Source of the DNA: Oscillospiraceae bacterium UBA3851
GTDB taxonomy: Bacteria; Bacillota; Clostridia; Oscillospirales; Oscillospiraceae
Direction of reading: 5' to 3'
Assembly (NCBI GenBank): GCA_002392625.1
Contig: DGHJ01000078.1
Span: 1-10,361 of the forward strand
DNA: 10,361 nucleotides
Below are positions 1 to 5,321 of this stretch, piece by piece. Position 1 is the stretch's first letter. Each line of letters opens with the position of its first letter. The translations under genes and the position numbers were made by a program. The notes under the pieces were generated by a model. That model had not been told where the DNA came from, did no database searches, and saw nothing but the letters and a program-made list of their open reading frames with translations.

Positions 1-849
1 GGCGCACGCCGCTCCCAGCTGCTGGCGGTATACGAAAAGGTGATGGACAGCATTGCCGACAGCCGTCGCCAGAACGTGGAGGGGCAGCTGGACTTCTTCG
101 GCATGACCTCCGCCGGGTCCACCGCCTCCGGCGGCGGTCACGTGGATCTGCCGGATATTCCGGAGATCTCCGCCACGGAGCGGATGTTTATGGAGAAAGA
201 GACCACCGGCCTCTACCTCACCGGCCACCCTATGGCGGACTACCGCTCCTCAGCCAAAAGGCTGGGTGCTGCCTCCATCCACGACATTATGGAGGATTTC
301 GGACAGGAGAACGGCCCCACCCGTTTCGCCGACGGTCAGAACATCACCGTGGCGGGCATCGTTACCGCCAGCAAGACCCGCACCACTAAAAATAATACCC
401 TCATGGCCTACGTGACTGTGGAGGACGAGCTTGCCTCTATTGAGCTGCTGTGCTTCAGCCGTGTCATAGAGGCCAGCGGAAGCTATATGGCGGTGAATAC
501 CCCCGTGCTGGTGAAGGGGCATCTGTCCGTCCGGGACGAGAAACCGCCCCAGATCATGTGCGACAGCATCGTGCCGCTCAAGCAGCTGTCTGCGCCGGGG
601 GAGGAGGCGCCGAAGAGCGCCCCCAGGGAGCAGGCCGCTGCCATCTTCCTCCGCGTCCCCAGCCTGGACAGCGTGGCATTTCGCCACCTCAAGCTGGTCA
701 TGACCATGTTCGAGGGGGATACCCCCGTCAAGCTCCGCGTGGCCGACACCGGCAAGCTCCTGGGAGCCAAGTGCCTGAACCATCCCGCCTTTCTCCAGGA
801 GTGCCGGGAATGGCTGGGAGATGAGAATGTGGTTGTGAGGAAGAAGTAA
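1..849 (+). CDS. dnaE: DNA polymerase III alpha subunit, C-terminal part (5' end outside window)
   Basis: The frame is open from base 1 to the TAA at 847-849 and gives 282 residues, the tail of a protein normally over 1,100 residues long. The product is the catalytic subunit of the replicative DNA polymerase and acts in the cytoplasm. The visible part starts with a helical segment (ARRSQLLAVYEKVMDS, then GQLDFFGM) typical of the DnaE region before the OB fold. It continues with EKETTGLYLTGHPM, a recognisable DnaE signature (L-x-x-H-P). An OB-fold nucleic-acid-binding domain follows (about residues 115-195, ITVAGIVTASKTRTTKNNT and later LVKGHLSVRDEKPPQIM). A short C-terminal domain ends the protein, with the motif LRVADTGKLL. 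The polymerase and PHP domains are upstream of the window. No gene overlaps it and a hairpin follows closely. I am confident of the family. The gene could be dnaE or dnaE1; this segment shows no PolC-type exonuclease. Confidence 0.93.
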   Translation, partial: GARRSQLLAVYEKVMDSIADSRRQNVEGQLDFFGMTSAGSTASGGGHVDLPDIPEISATERMFMEKETTGLYLTGHPMADYRSSAKRLGAASIHDIMEDFGQENGPTRFADGQNITVAGIVTASKTRTTKNNTLMAYVTVEDELASIELLCFSRVIEASGSYMAVNTPVLVKGHLSVRDEKPPQIMCDSIVPLKQLSAPGEEAPKSAPREQAAAIFLRVPSLDSVAFRHLKLVMTMFEGDTPVKLRVADTGKLLGAKCLNHPAFLQECREWLGDENVVVRKK

Positions 850-864
850 GCAAGTATAGGCATA

Positions 865-895
865 TTGAAGAGGCTCCGGCGAAGGCCGGGGCCTC
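865..895 (+). repeat. 31-bp repeat copy 1, strong stem-loop after dnaE
   Basis: This 31-base unit recurs at 1057-1087 with one mismatch (881 G against 1073 A). It contains an 11-bp stem (870-880 with 885-895, one G-T pair) closed by the 4-base loop GAAG. It lies 15 bases after the dnaE stop and could act as its terminator, but CAGACTG rather than a T-run follows, so termination here would be weak or Rho-assisted. The exact reuse of the whole unit downstream suggests a dispersed intergenic repeat as much as a simple terminator. Confidence 0.75.
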
Positions 896-948
896 TCAGA
901 CTGTAGACATTGGTTCTTTGCGAAGAGTTCTCGACACGCATGGGGGAT

Positions 949-978
949 TGTGAAGGGGGAGGGGAGTCCCCCTTCACA
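949..978. repeat. Inverted repeat, 12-bp perfect stem
   Basis: Bases 949-960 (TGTGAAGGGGGA) are the exact reverse complement of 967-978, with a 6-base loop GGGGAG at 961-966. It sits between the two 31-bp repeat copies. There is no T-run on either side, so it does not look like a standard terminator. It is one of four stem-loops packed into about 220 bases. Confidence 0.75.
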
Positions 979-988
979 TTAAATACAT

Positions 989-1026
989 GCAAATTCAGGA
1001 ACATTTTTCTTTGTTTCTGAATTTGC
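989..1026. repeat. Inverted repeat, 15-bp stem with T-rich loop
   Basis: Bases 989-1003 pair with 1012-1026 over 15 positions with a single G-T wobble. The 8-base loop at 1004-1011 is nearly all T. The stem is A+T-rich (core AAATTCAG / CTGAATTT), unlike the G+C-rich stems on either side. It is part of the hairpin cluster after dnaE and has no visible coding content. Confidence 0.75.
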
Positions 1027-1029
1027 CTC

Positions 1030-1060
1030 TCAAGCTGTCGACACTTTGTCGACAGCTTGA
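1030..1060. repeat. Inverted repeat, 13-bp perfect stem containing GTCGAC
   Basis: Bases 1030-1042 (TCAAGCTGTCGAC) are the exact reverse complement of 1048-1060, with a 5-base loop ACTTT. Its right arm runs directly into repeat copy 2, so the last four bases are shared with that unit. The perfect pairing and its position between repeat copies suggest it belongs to a composite intergenic element. Confidence 0.75.
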
Positions 1061-1095
1061 AGAGGCTCCGGCAAAGGCCGGGGCCTCCTCTTTTC
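1057..1095 (+). terminator. 31-bp repeat copy 2 with T-rich tail, probable terminator
   Basis: Bases 1057-1087 repeat the unit at 865-895 with one mismatch. The stem is 1062-1072 with 1077-1087 (11 bp, one G-T pair, loop AAAG). Unlike copy 1 it is followed by CTCTTTTC, a short T-rich tract, so it is the better candidate for the intrinsic terminator of the dnaE transcript. Confidence 0.65.
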
Positions 1096-1123
1096 ACACT
1101 CACCGCACCCCGGCATAAACTGG

Positions 1124-1146
1124 ATTGAAAGAGGCCATCTTTCAGT
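1124..1146 (+). promoter_or_regulatory. Small hairpin just upstream of a ribosome binding site
   Basis: Bases 1124-1132 pair with 1138-1146 (nine positions, one T-G wobble, loop GGCCA). The hairpin ends seven bases before the AGGAGGT at 1154-1160 that serves the gene starting at 1167. If transcribed, it would lie in the leader and could affect stability or translation. I see no convincing -35/-10 pair in 1088-1150, so the promoter for the next gene is unresolved. Confidence 0.4.
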
Positions 1147-1166
1147 ACTTATTAGGAGGTAACAAT

Positions 1167-1997
1167 ATGCCTGAAAATGTGATGCCGGGCCCGGTGGACG
1201 ATCTGGAAAAGATCCGCGAGTCCGTCTGTATCCATACGAGAAAGATCTTCGACAGCTGTAGGGACAAAGACTGCGTAGAGGACCTGCGGTTCTATCCCAC
1301 AGCGGAGGCCCGGAACATTCTGAATACGTCCCAGATGGTCAAGGGCGGCACGGCAGAGCTGCTGTACGTCTACACCGACGTGGAGCCGGTGACCTTCAAC
1401 CGGGGTTTTTACTCCATCGACATGCGGTTTTTCTACCGGGTCAATCTGCAGGTCTACACCGGCGCGCCCCGCTACACCGAGGCGGAGGGACTTTGCGTCT
1501 TCGACAAGCGCTGCATTCTCTTCGGCAGCGAGGGCAACGCCAAGATCTTCTCCTCCGACACCGTGCTGGAGGAACTGGATATCCCCGGCGCCATGCGCAG
1601 CAACCTGCCCGTGGCGGTGGTGGAGGCGGTGGACCCCATCGTGCTGGACACCCGCATCGCCGACCGCAGCATCGGTACCGATGTGCCCCTGACGGACATT
1701 CCCGCTTTTATCGCTGAGAGCTTTTCCGGCGAGCTGGTCTTTGACAACAGCGACGAGCGGCGCTACTATGTCACCCTGGGTCAGTTCTCCCTGGTGCGGC
1801 TGGAGCGGGACACTCAGCTGCTGATCCCCGTGTACGACTACTGCATTCCCCAGACCGACTGCCCCAGCAACGATCAGGAGGATCCCTGCGGCCTGTTCCG
1901 CAGCGTGGCGTTCCCCGTCAGCGAGTTTTTCCCGCCCAACACGGTGGAGACGCCTACCGACTATACCAGCGCCCGCAACTACTGCGCCTGTCACTGA
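1167..1997 (+). CDS. Cysteine-rich conserved-looking protein of unknown function
   Basis: The start is ATG 1167 because a full AGGAGGT (1154-1160) lies six bases upstream. An in-frame upstream extension lacks such a site. The 276-residue product has no signal peptide or membrane segment, so it is probably cytoplasmic or deposited on an internal structure such as a spore layer. It contains ten cysteines in clusters: C21, C31, C36 near the N-terminus (CIH...SCRDKDC), C110 and C116 centrally, C226, C232 and C241, then a C-terminal YCACH. Between the clusters are beta-rich stretches (YVYTDVEPVTF, MRFFYRVNLQVY) and a repeated theme of aromatic and acidic residues. I do not recognise the family with certainty. 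The cysteine pattern would suit disulfide cross-linking or metal binding, and a spore-coat-like role is only a guess. It is flanked by terminators and appears monocistronic, with codon usage like its neighbours. Confidence 0.85.
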   Translation: MPENVMPGPVDDLEKIRESVCIHTRKIFDSCRDKDCVEDLRFYPTAEARNILNTSQMVKGGTAELLYVYTDVEPVTFNRGFYSIDMRFFYRVNLQVYTGAPRYTEAEGLCVFDKRCILFGSEGNAKIFSSDTVLEELDIPGAMRSNLPVAVVEAVDPIVLDTRIADRSIGTDVPLTDIPAFIAESFSGELVFDNSDERRYYVTLGQFSLVRLERDTQLLIPVYDYCIPQTDCPSNDQEDPCGLFRSVAFPVSEFFPPNTVETPTDYTSARNYCACH

Positions 1998-2020
1998 GCG
2001 CCAAAGCTGCGCAGCCCGTT

Positions 2021-2060
2021 TTGCCGCACCTGACACGCAAGTCAGGTGCGGCAATTCTGC
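2021..2060 (+). terminator. Strong stem-loop terminator after the cysteine-rich gene
   Basis: Bases 2021-2034 are the exact reverse complement of 2041-2054, giving a 14-bp stem with loop ACGCAA. Only TTCTGCG follows, so the T-tract is weak, but the position 23 bases after a stop codon and the stem strength support termination. Confidence 0.7.
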
Positions 2061-2120
2061 GTCAGGGAGGGACGTGCCCTTCGGTGCGCTTTTGGCCCAC
2101 TGTATATTTTCTCCAAGGAT

Positions 2121-2142
2121 GTTGTAAACATTTTGTAACAAC
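2121..2142. promoter_or_regulatory. TTGTAA(A)CA repeats, possible regulator binding site
   Basis: TTGTAAACA occurs at 2122-2130, TTGTAACA at 2133-2140, and TTGTAAACA again at 2193-2201 inside the promoter spacer. The first pair forms an imperfect palindrome with GTTGT at 2121-2125 and ACAAC at 2138-2142. Repeats at about 50-70 bases upstream of, and within, a promoter are the usual layout of an operator, but the regulator is unknown. Confidence 0.35.
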
Positions 2143-2185
2143 TGCCGAAACGCAGATAATCGACAAAAAGAGTACATTTTTTCGC

Positions 2186-2214
2186 TTGCATTTTGTAAAC
2201 ACGTTTGCTATTAT
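2186..2214 (+). promoter_or_regulatory. Probable sigma-A promoter of the SipW/TasA-like operon
   Basis: TTGCAT (2186-2191) and TATTAT (2209-2214) are separated by exactly 17 bases. The -10 matches the consensus in five of six positions. The region from 2100 to 2220 is markedly A+T-rich against its G+C-rich surroundings. Transcription would start near 2221, leaving a leader of about 108 bases before the signal peptidase start. Confidence 0.55.
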
Positions 2215-2220
2215 ATAAAT

Positions 2221-2328
2221 GATTTACAGGGTGGGGTAGAATATGCTCTGCACCACTGTCCGCGCCGCCCATCGGTGTCGCAGCGGACGTGCCCTGCATG
2301 AAATCCCTTATTAAAGGAGATCACCCGT
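2221..2328 (+). promoter_or_regulatory. Structured leader of the signal peptidase gene
   Basis: The region holds no credible gene. GTCCGC (2258-2263) pairs with GCGGAC (2283-2288), and CAC (2254-2256) pairs with GTG (2289-2291) around one bulged T. An alternative fold pairs GGTG (2230-2233) with CACC (2251-2254), which is incompatible with the CAC/GTG pairs. AAAGGAGA at 2313-2320 is the ribosome binding site. The competing folds could be an attenuator. I do not recognise a known riboswitch, including either c-di-GMP class. Confidence 0.35.
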
Positions 2329-3003
2329 ATGAGTGAACAGATAGATAAGGTCGAAAACGGGGGAGAGAAGCAGAAGAAAAAGCTCAGCGGAGGCGAGATC
2401 GTCGGCGTTGTGCTCTGCGTGCTGCTGATCCCCATTTTGCTCGTCAACGTGACAATGATCATCCAGGGTCTGGTCAATCCCAATAAGGTGCCTGCCATCG
2501 GCGGCTACTCTCCGCTGATCGTGCTGACGGACTCTATGTATCCCGGCATCAAGAGCGGCGATCTGATCATCGTCAAGGCGGCGGACGCCGAGGCCGTGCA
2601 GGCGGGTGACGTCATCGCCTTTTTCGACCCGGACAGCACCGGCACCAGCGTGCTGACCCACCGGGTGGTGGAGCTTGTGACGGAGGACGGGAAGCTGTTC
2701 TTCCGCACCAAGGGCGACGCCAACAACGCCGAGGACCCCACCCTGGCCCCCGCGGAGAATCTGATCGGCGTCTACCGGAGCAAGATCAACGGAGCGGGCA
2801 ACGTTGCCATGTTCCTGCAAAGCACTCCCGGCCTGATCGTGTGCATCGGCGTGCCGCTGGTGCTGCTGGTGGGCGTGGAGCTGCTGCGCAGCCGGAAGTA
2901 TCAAAAGACCAAGAATGACGACACCGCCGCGCTGCTGAAGGAGCTGGAGGAGCTCCGGGCCAAGCAGGCCGCCTCCGAAAAGGAGAAGGACAAGGCCGAG
3001 TGA
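2329..3003 (+). CDS. sipW: SipW-type signal peptidase I, first copy
   Basis: This 224-residue membrane peptidase is of the S26B (archaeal/ER/SipW) type, which removes signal peptides from TasA-like exported proteins. A short basic cytoplasmic N-terminus is followed by membrane segment 1 (about 24-46). The extracytoplasmic catalytic domain has Ser69 in TDSMYPGIKSGDLI, His111 in LTHRVV, and Asp130 and Asp136 in KGDANNAED. Histidine in place of the lysine of ordinary bacterial SPase I marks the SipW class. A second membrane segment (about 163-186) follows, then RSRKYQK and a Lys/Glu-rich tail (197-222) that should form a cytoplasmic coiled coil. The start is set by AAAGGAGA at 2313-2320, eight bases upstream. 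It opens the operon whose next gene encodes a likely substrate. All expected catalytic residues are present. Confidence 0.93.
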   Translation: MSEQIDKVENGGEKQKKKLSGGEIVGVVLCVLLIPILLVNVTMIIQGLVNPNKVPAIGGYSPLIVLTDSMYPGIKSGDLIIVKAADAEAVQAGDVIAFFDPDSTGTSVLTHRVVELVTEDGKLFFRTKGDANNAEDPTLAPAENLIGVYRSKINGAGNVAMFLQSTPGLIVCIGVPLVLLVGVELLRSRKYQKTKNDDTAALLKELEELRAKQAASEKEKDKAE

Positions 3004-3030
3004 TCCCTCGCACGTGACATAGGTATTCTT

Positions 3031-3062
3031 CCCCCGGAAGCCACGCCGGGGGCGAATATAAT
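3031..3062 (+). promoter_or_regulatory. Hairpin followed by an isolated TATAAT
   Basis: CCCCCGG (3031-3037) pairs with CCGGGGG (3046-3052), 27 bases after the signal peptidase stop. A perfect TATAAT follows at 3057-3062 in otherwise G+C-rich DNA, but there is no acceptable -35 at 16-18 bases. This could be a weak terminator, an RNA processing site, or the -10 of an activator-dependent promoter for the TasA-like gene at 3200. The rest of 3004-3199 has a small GCCGC/GCGGC hairpin (3162-3175) and no gene. Confidence 0.3.
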
Positions 3063-3199
3063 ACATTCTCCTCCGGGAGTGGGGCGGGGATGGAAGCGGA
3101 CCGGTGCTTTCCACCGCGGAAGCTGTGATCTGCGTTTCACCCAAGGGGGGAAGAAGAATCCGCCGCGCATGCGGCAAAATCAAGAAAGGAGTTTTCAGA

Positions 3200-4177
3200 A
3201 TGAAGAAAAATCGCGTTATGAGAGTTTTCTCCCTGCTGCTGGCTCTGACTCTCATCTCCACCTGCGCCATTTCCGGCACCTTCGCCAAGTACGTGACCAA
3301 GGCTGAGGGCGAGGACCAGGCCCGCGTCGCCAAATGGGGCGTGCTGCTGACCATGGAGGGCGACAATATGTTCGCTCCTGAGTATGAGGCTGATGACACG
3401 ACGTTCGAGAGCCAGGATGGCACCAAGCTGAGCGTCCGCGTCGATCCCGACTATACTGGTGAGATTTCCGACCTCGTTGCCCCCGGCACCACCAACGACG
3501 GCTTTAAGGCTACTATCGTCGGCAAGCCCGAAGTCGCTGTGCGCTATACCCTGCACATCGACGCTGACTGGACCGACGTTGTTCTGCCTGCCGGTGATTA
3601 CACCGACTTCACACAGCTTGTTGATGCAGATGATGATGGTACTGTCGGTTATGAGAAGACCTTCACCCTGGATAAGGACTATGCTCCCGTCAAGTGGGAC
3701 ATCACCGTCTCCAAGAATGGCGGCACCCCCATCAGCCTGACCCAGGTTGCCGCAACCAAGCCCGAGCTGGCTGCTGCTATGGGCGGCACTGCTGACGGCT
3801 TCGCTGCAACCGACGCCAAGACCATCGTTAAGAGGTATGCCACGCAGCTGGCTGCTCTGATGCTCAGCATCATCAATGACAACGGCGAGGCCGGCGCTTC
3901 CAATGCCGTGTTCACTGTGAACGATGACGGTTCCATCGATCTGTCCATCGACTTCGACGCCAACCGCTCCCTGAACTTCGAGTTCGGCCTGAAGTGGACC
4001 TGGGCTTTTGAGCAGGAAGATGTTGAGCTGTACGACGCCGCTGACACCTGGCTGGGAAACTATGCCGCTTACAAAGAGTTCGGTGAGTGCGCTGATTACG
4101 CTGCTGAGTTCGATGGCGCCAATGCTTCCCACACCATCGGCTTCAACTTCGTGGCTACCGCTGTCCAGATCGACTAA
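3200..4177 (+). CDS. TasA-like SipW-dependent secreted protein, probable major fibre subunit
   Basis: The start is ATG 3200 with AAAGGAG at 3185-3191; an in-frame ATG at 3104 has no binding site and adds a non-signal-like leader. The 325-residue product has a basic N-terminus, a hydrophobic core (about 8-24) and SGTFAKYVT (25-33), the hallmark of SipW-processed proteins. Cleavage is likely close to FA/KY. The mature part is beta-rich, with APGT (94-97), VAVRY (112-116), KWTWAFEQ (265-272), DTWLGN (282-287) and a terminal AVQID. Ala, Asp, Gly and Thr are abundant. TasA-family proteins form extracellular fibres in biofilm matrix, and that role is inferred here. It sits between two signal peptidase genes. 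It uses many GCT and GTT codons where neighbours use GCC and GTG, as highly expressed genes often do, and strong hairpins follow it. The only cysteines are C22 in the signal segment and C297. Confidence 0.88.
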   Translation: MKKNRVMRVFSLLLALTLISTCAISGTFAKYVTKAEGEDQARVAKWGVLLTMEGDNMFAPEYEADDTTFESQDGTKLSVRVDPDYTGEISDLVAPGTTNDGFKATIVGKPEVAVRYTLHIDADWTDVVLPAGDYTDFTQLVDADDDGTVGYEKTFTLDKDYAPVKWDITVSKNGGTPISLTQVAATKPELAAAMGGTADGFAATDAKTIVKRYATQLAALMLSIINDNGEAGASNAVFTVNDDGSIDLSIDFDANRSLNFEFGLKWTWAFEQEDVELYDAADTWLGNYAAYKEFGECADYAAEFDGANASHTIGFNFVATAVQID

Positions 4178-4237
4178 TTGCAGACTTACATAAGCGATCG
4201 CATTTATTCGATTATCTGTTGAACAACTGAAACGGCA

Positions 4238-4268
4238 TGCCCCCGCCCGACGTGGCGGGGCGGGGGCA
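4238..4268 (+). terminator. G+C-rich stem-loop after the TasA-like gene
   Basis: TGCCCCCGCCC (4238-4248) is the exact reverse complement of 4258-4268, with a 9-base loop. It is followed by GCCTCTTCTAAAA, with little T-run. It starts 60 bases after the stop of the likely major subunit gene, where a partial terminator or 3'-end stabiliser would raise that gene's output relative to the genes downstream. Confidence 0.55.
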
Positions 4269-4285
4269 GCCTCTTCTAAAACGCC

Positions 4286-4336
4286 TTTTGCGTTTACAAA
4301 TCCCCACGTTTGGCGCGGGCATTTGTAAGCGTAAAA
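4286..4336 (+). promoter_or_regulatory. Long A+T-rich stem-loop in the leader of the anchored TasA-like gene
   Basis: TTTTGCGTTTACAAAT (4286-4301) pairs over 16 positions with 4321-4336, with two G-T wobbles and a 19-base loop. No T-run follows on the + strand, so it is more likely a regulatory or RNA-stabilising structure than a terminator. It carries TTTACAAA (4293-4300) and TTTGTAA (4322-4328), resembling the TTTGTAA motifs near the promoter at 2186. The ribosome binding site GGAGGAG follows at 4350-4356. Confidence 0.45.
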
Positions 4337-4361
4337 CGAAATTCAGAATGGAGGAGCTTCC

Positions 4362-5321
4362 ATGAAAGACTACGCCTCCCTGCGTAACAATAAAGGTCGC
4401 GGCTCCGGCCTGGTGATCCTGGCCGTGCTTCTGGCGGTGCTGGAGCTTTGCTCCGTCTCTATGCTGTTTTCCCAGCTTTCCGTTTTTTCCACGGGAAGCA
4501 AGGGCACCTACATCTCCCTGACCGGCGGCTCTGCCGGCGGCACGGTCCAGGTGGGCCGGCTGGATGAGAACGGCAACTTCGTCCGGACGGCCGCCCACGG
4601 CTCGTCTTATGCGCCCGTGCTGCTTTCCGCCAACGGCGGCGCCAGGGCGGTGCGCCTGGGGGAAAACAAGACCGGCTTCAGCGTCTACGACAAGGACCAG
4701 GTCTGGTCTACCCAGACGGACATCGATATCTTCAGCGTCAGCTATAAGAACGGACAGGCGGAGATCACCGTCAATTCCGAAAAGGGCGACAACGTTTTTG
4801 CCCCCGGCACGGAGCAGACCTATCAGTTCACCCTGGCCAACGACGGCAAGTACAACCTGGACTACATTCTCACCGTGGAGGCGTTCTACGAGAACACCAA
4901 CGGCCTGTGGATCCCCATTGAGGGCCGCCTGAGCAATCCCAGCGGCTACGTGGTGGGTTCCGCCGAGGAGTGGCCCGACGTGCTGGAGCTGGACGGCTAC
5001 ATGGAGGACGGCAAGATCGATTCCGGCCGCAGATACAACTATTCGCTGGATTGGCGCTGGCCCTTTGAGCGCTTTGACGGCGAGGGGCTGGACAGCAACG
5101 ACGCCTACGACACCATGCTGGGCAACCTGGCCGTTGACGAGGACCTGACCCTCCATATCATCATCCGCACCATGGCCTGGGTGGATGAGGAGGAGCCGAT
5201 CCCCACCGGCGACAATGCCAACGTGTATCTGTGGGGCGGCGTCGCCTGCGCCGCGCTGGTGGGCATCGTTGTGCTGCTGGTTCTGATGCGCCGCAAAAAG
5301 AAGAATGAAGATGACCAGTGA
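4362..5321 (+). CDS. TasA-like protein anchored by a C-terminal membrane segment
   Basis: GGAGGAG (4350-4356), five bases upstream, fixes the start. The 319-residue protein has an N-terminal hydrophobic segment (about 16-38), but lacks the A(K/R)Y motif of its neighbours. This leaves open whether it is cleaved by SipW or kept as an N-terminal anchor. The extracellular part contains NVFAPGTEQTYQFTLANDG (144-162), a TasA-fold signature, then DWRWPFER (230-237) and DAYDTMLGN (247-255). The last two match KWTWAFEQ and DTWLGN in the protein at 3200. The end has PIPTGDN (279-285), a membrane helix (about 288-309) and RRKKK (310-314). This layout recalls a sortase sorting signal (LPxTGD-like), but the motif is imperfect and no sortase is in the window. 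I infer a base or anchor for TasA-like fibres. Its 3' end overlaps the next gene by 17 bases, indicating translational coupling. Confidence 0.85.
   Translation: MKDYASLRNNKGRGSGLVILAVLLAVLELCSVSMLFSQLSVFSTGSKGTYISLTGGSAGGTVQVGRLDENGNFVRTAAHGSSYAPVLLSANGGARAVRLGENKTGFSVYDKDQVWSTQTDIDIFSVSYKNGQAEITVNSEKGDNVFAPGTEQTYQFTLANDGKYNLDYILTVEAFYENTNGLWIPIEGRLSNPSGYVVGSAEEWPDVLELDGYMEDGKIDSGRRYNYSLDWRWPFERFDGEGLDSNDAYDTMLGNLAVDEDLTLHIIIRTMAWVDEEEPIPTGDNANVYLWGGVACAALVGIVVLLVLMRRKKKNEDDQ

Noticed and set aside
1152..2177. Long minus-strand open frame of 341 codons opposite the cysteine-rich gene
   Set aside because: It is a shadow of the + strand gene in G+C-rich DNA: its composition is Val/Gly/His/Gln-heavy, it has no ribosome binding site, and it overlaps a gene with a strong one.
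3031..3175. Possible c-di-GMP or other known riboswitch before the TasA-like gene
   Set aside because: The spacer has small hairpins, but I could not match it to the conserved core of any riboswitch class I know.
3104..3199. Upstream in-frame ATG for the TasA-like protein
   Set aside because: It would place 32 Arg/Lys/Gly-rich residues before the signal peptide and has no ribosome binding site, while ATG 3200 has AAAGGAG at the right distance.
3257..3265. ISTC in the TasA-like signal segment as a lipobox for the nearby Lgt-like enzyme
   Set aside because: The residue before Cys is Thr rather than Gly, Ala or Ser, and the SipW-type A-K-Y motif just after it explains the signal better.
2311..3426. 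Minus-strand open frame of 371 codons across the first signal peptidase and the start of the TasA-like gene
   Set aside because: It spans two well-supported + strand genes and their spacer, with low-complexity His/Gln/Asp translation and no recognisable domain.
4194..4201. GCGATCGC perfect palindrome after the TasA-like gene
   Set aside because: A single eight-base palindrome is expected by chance and has no supporting context.
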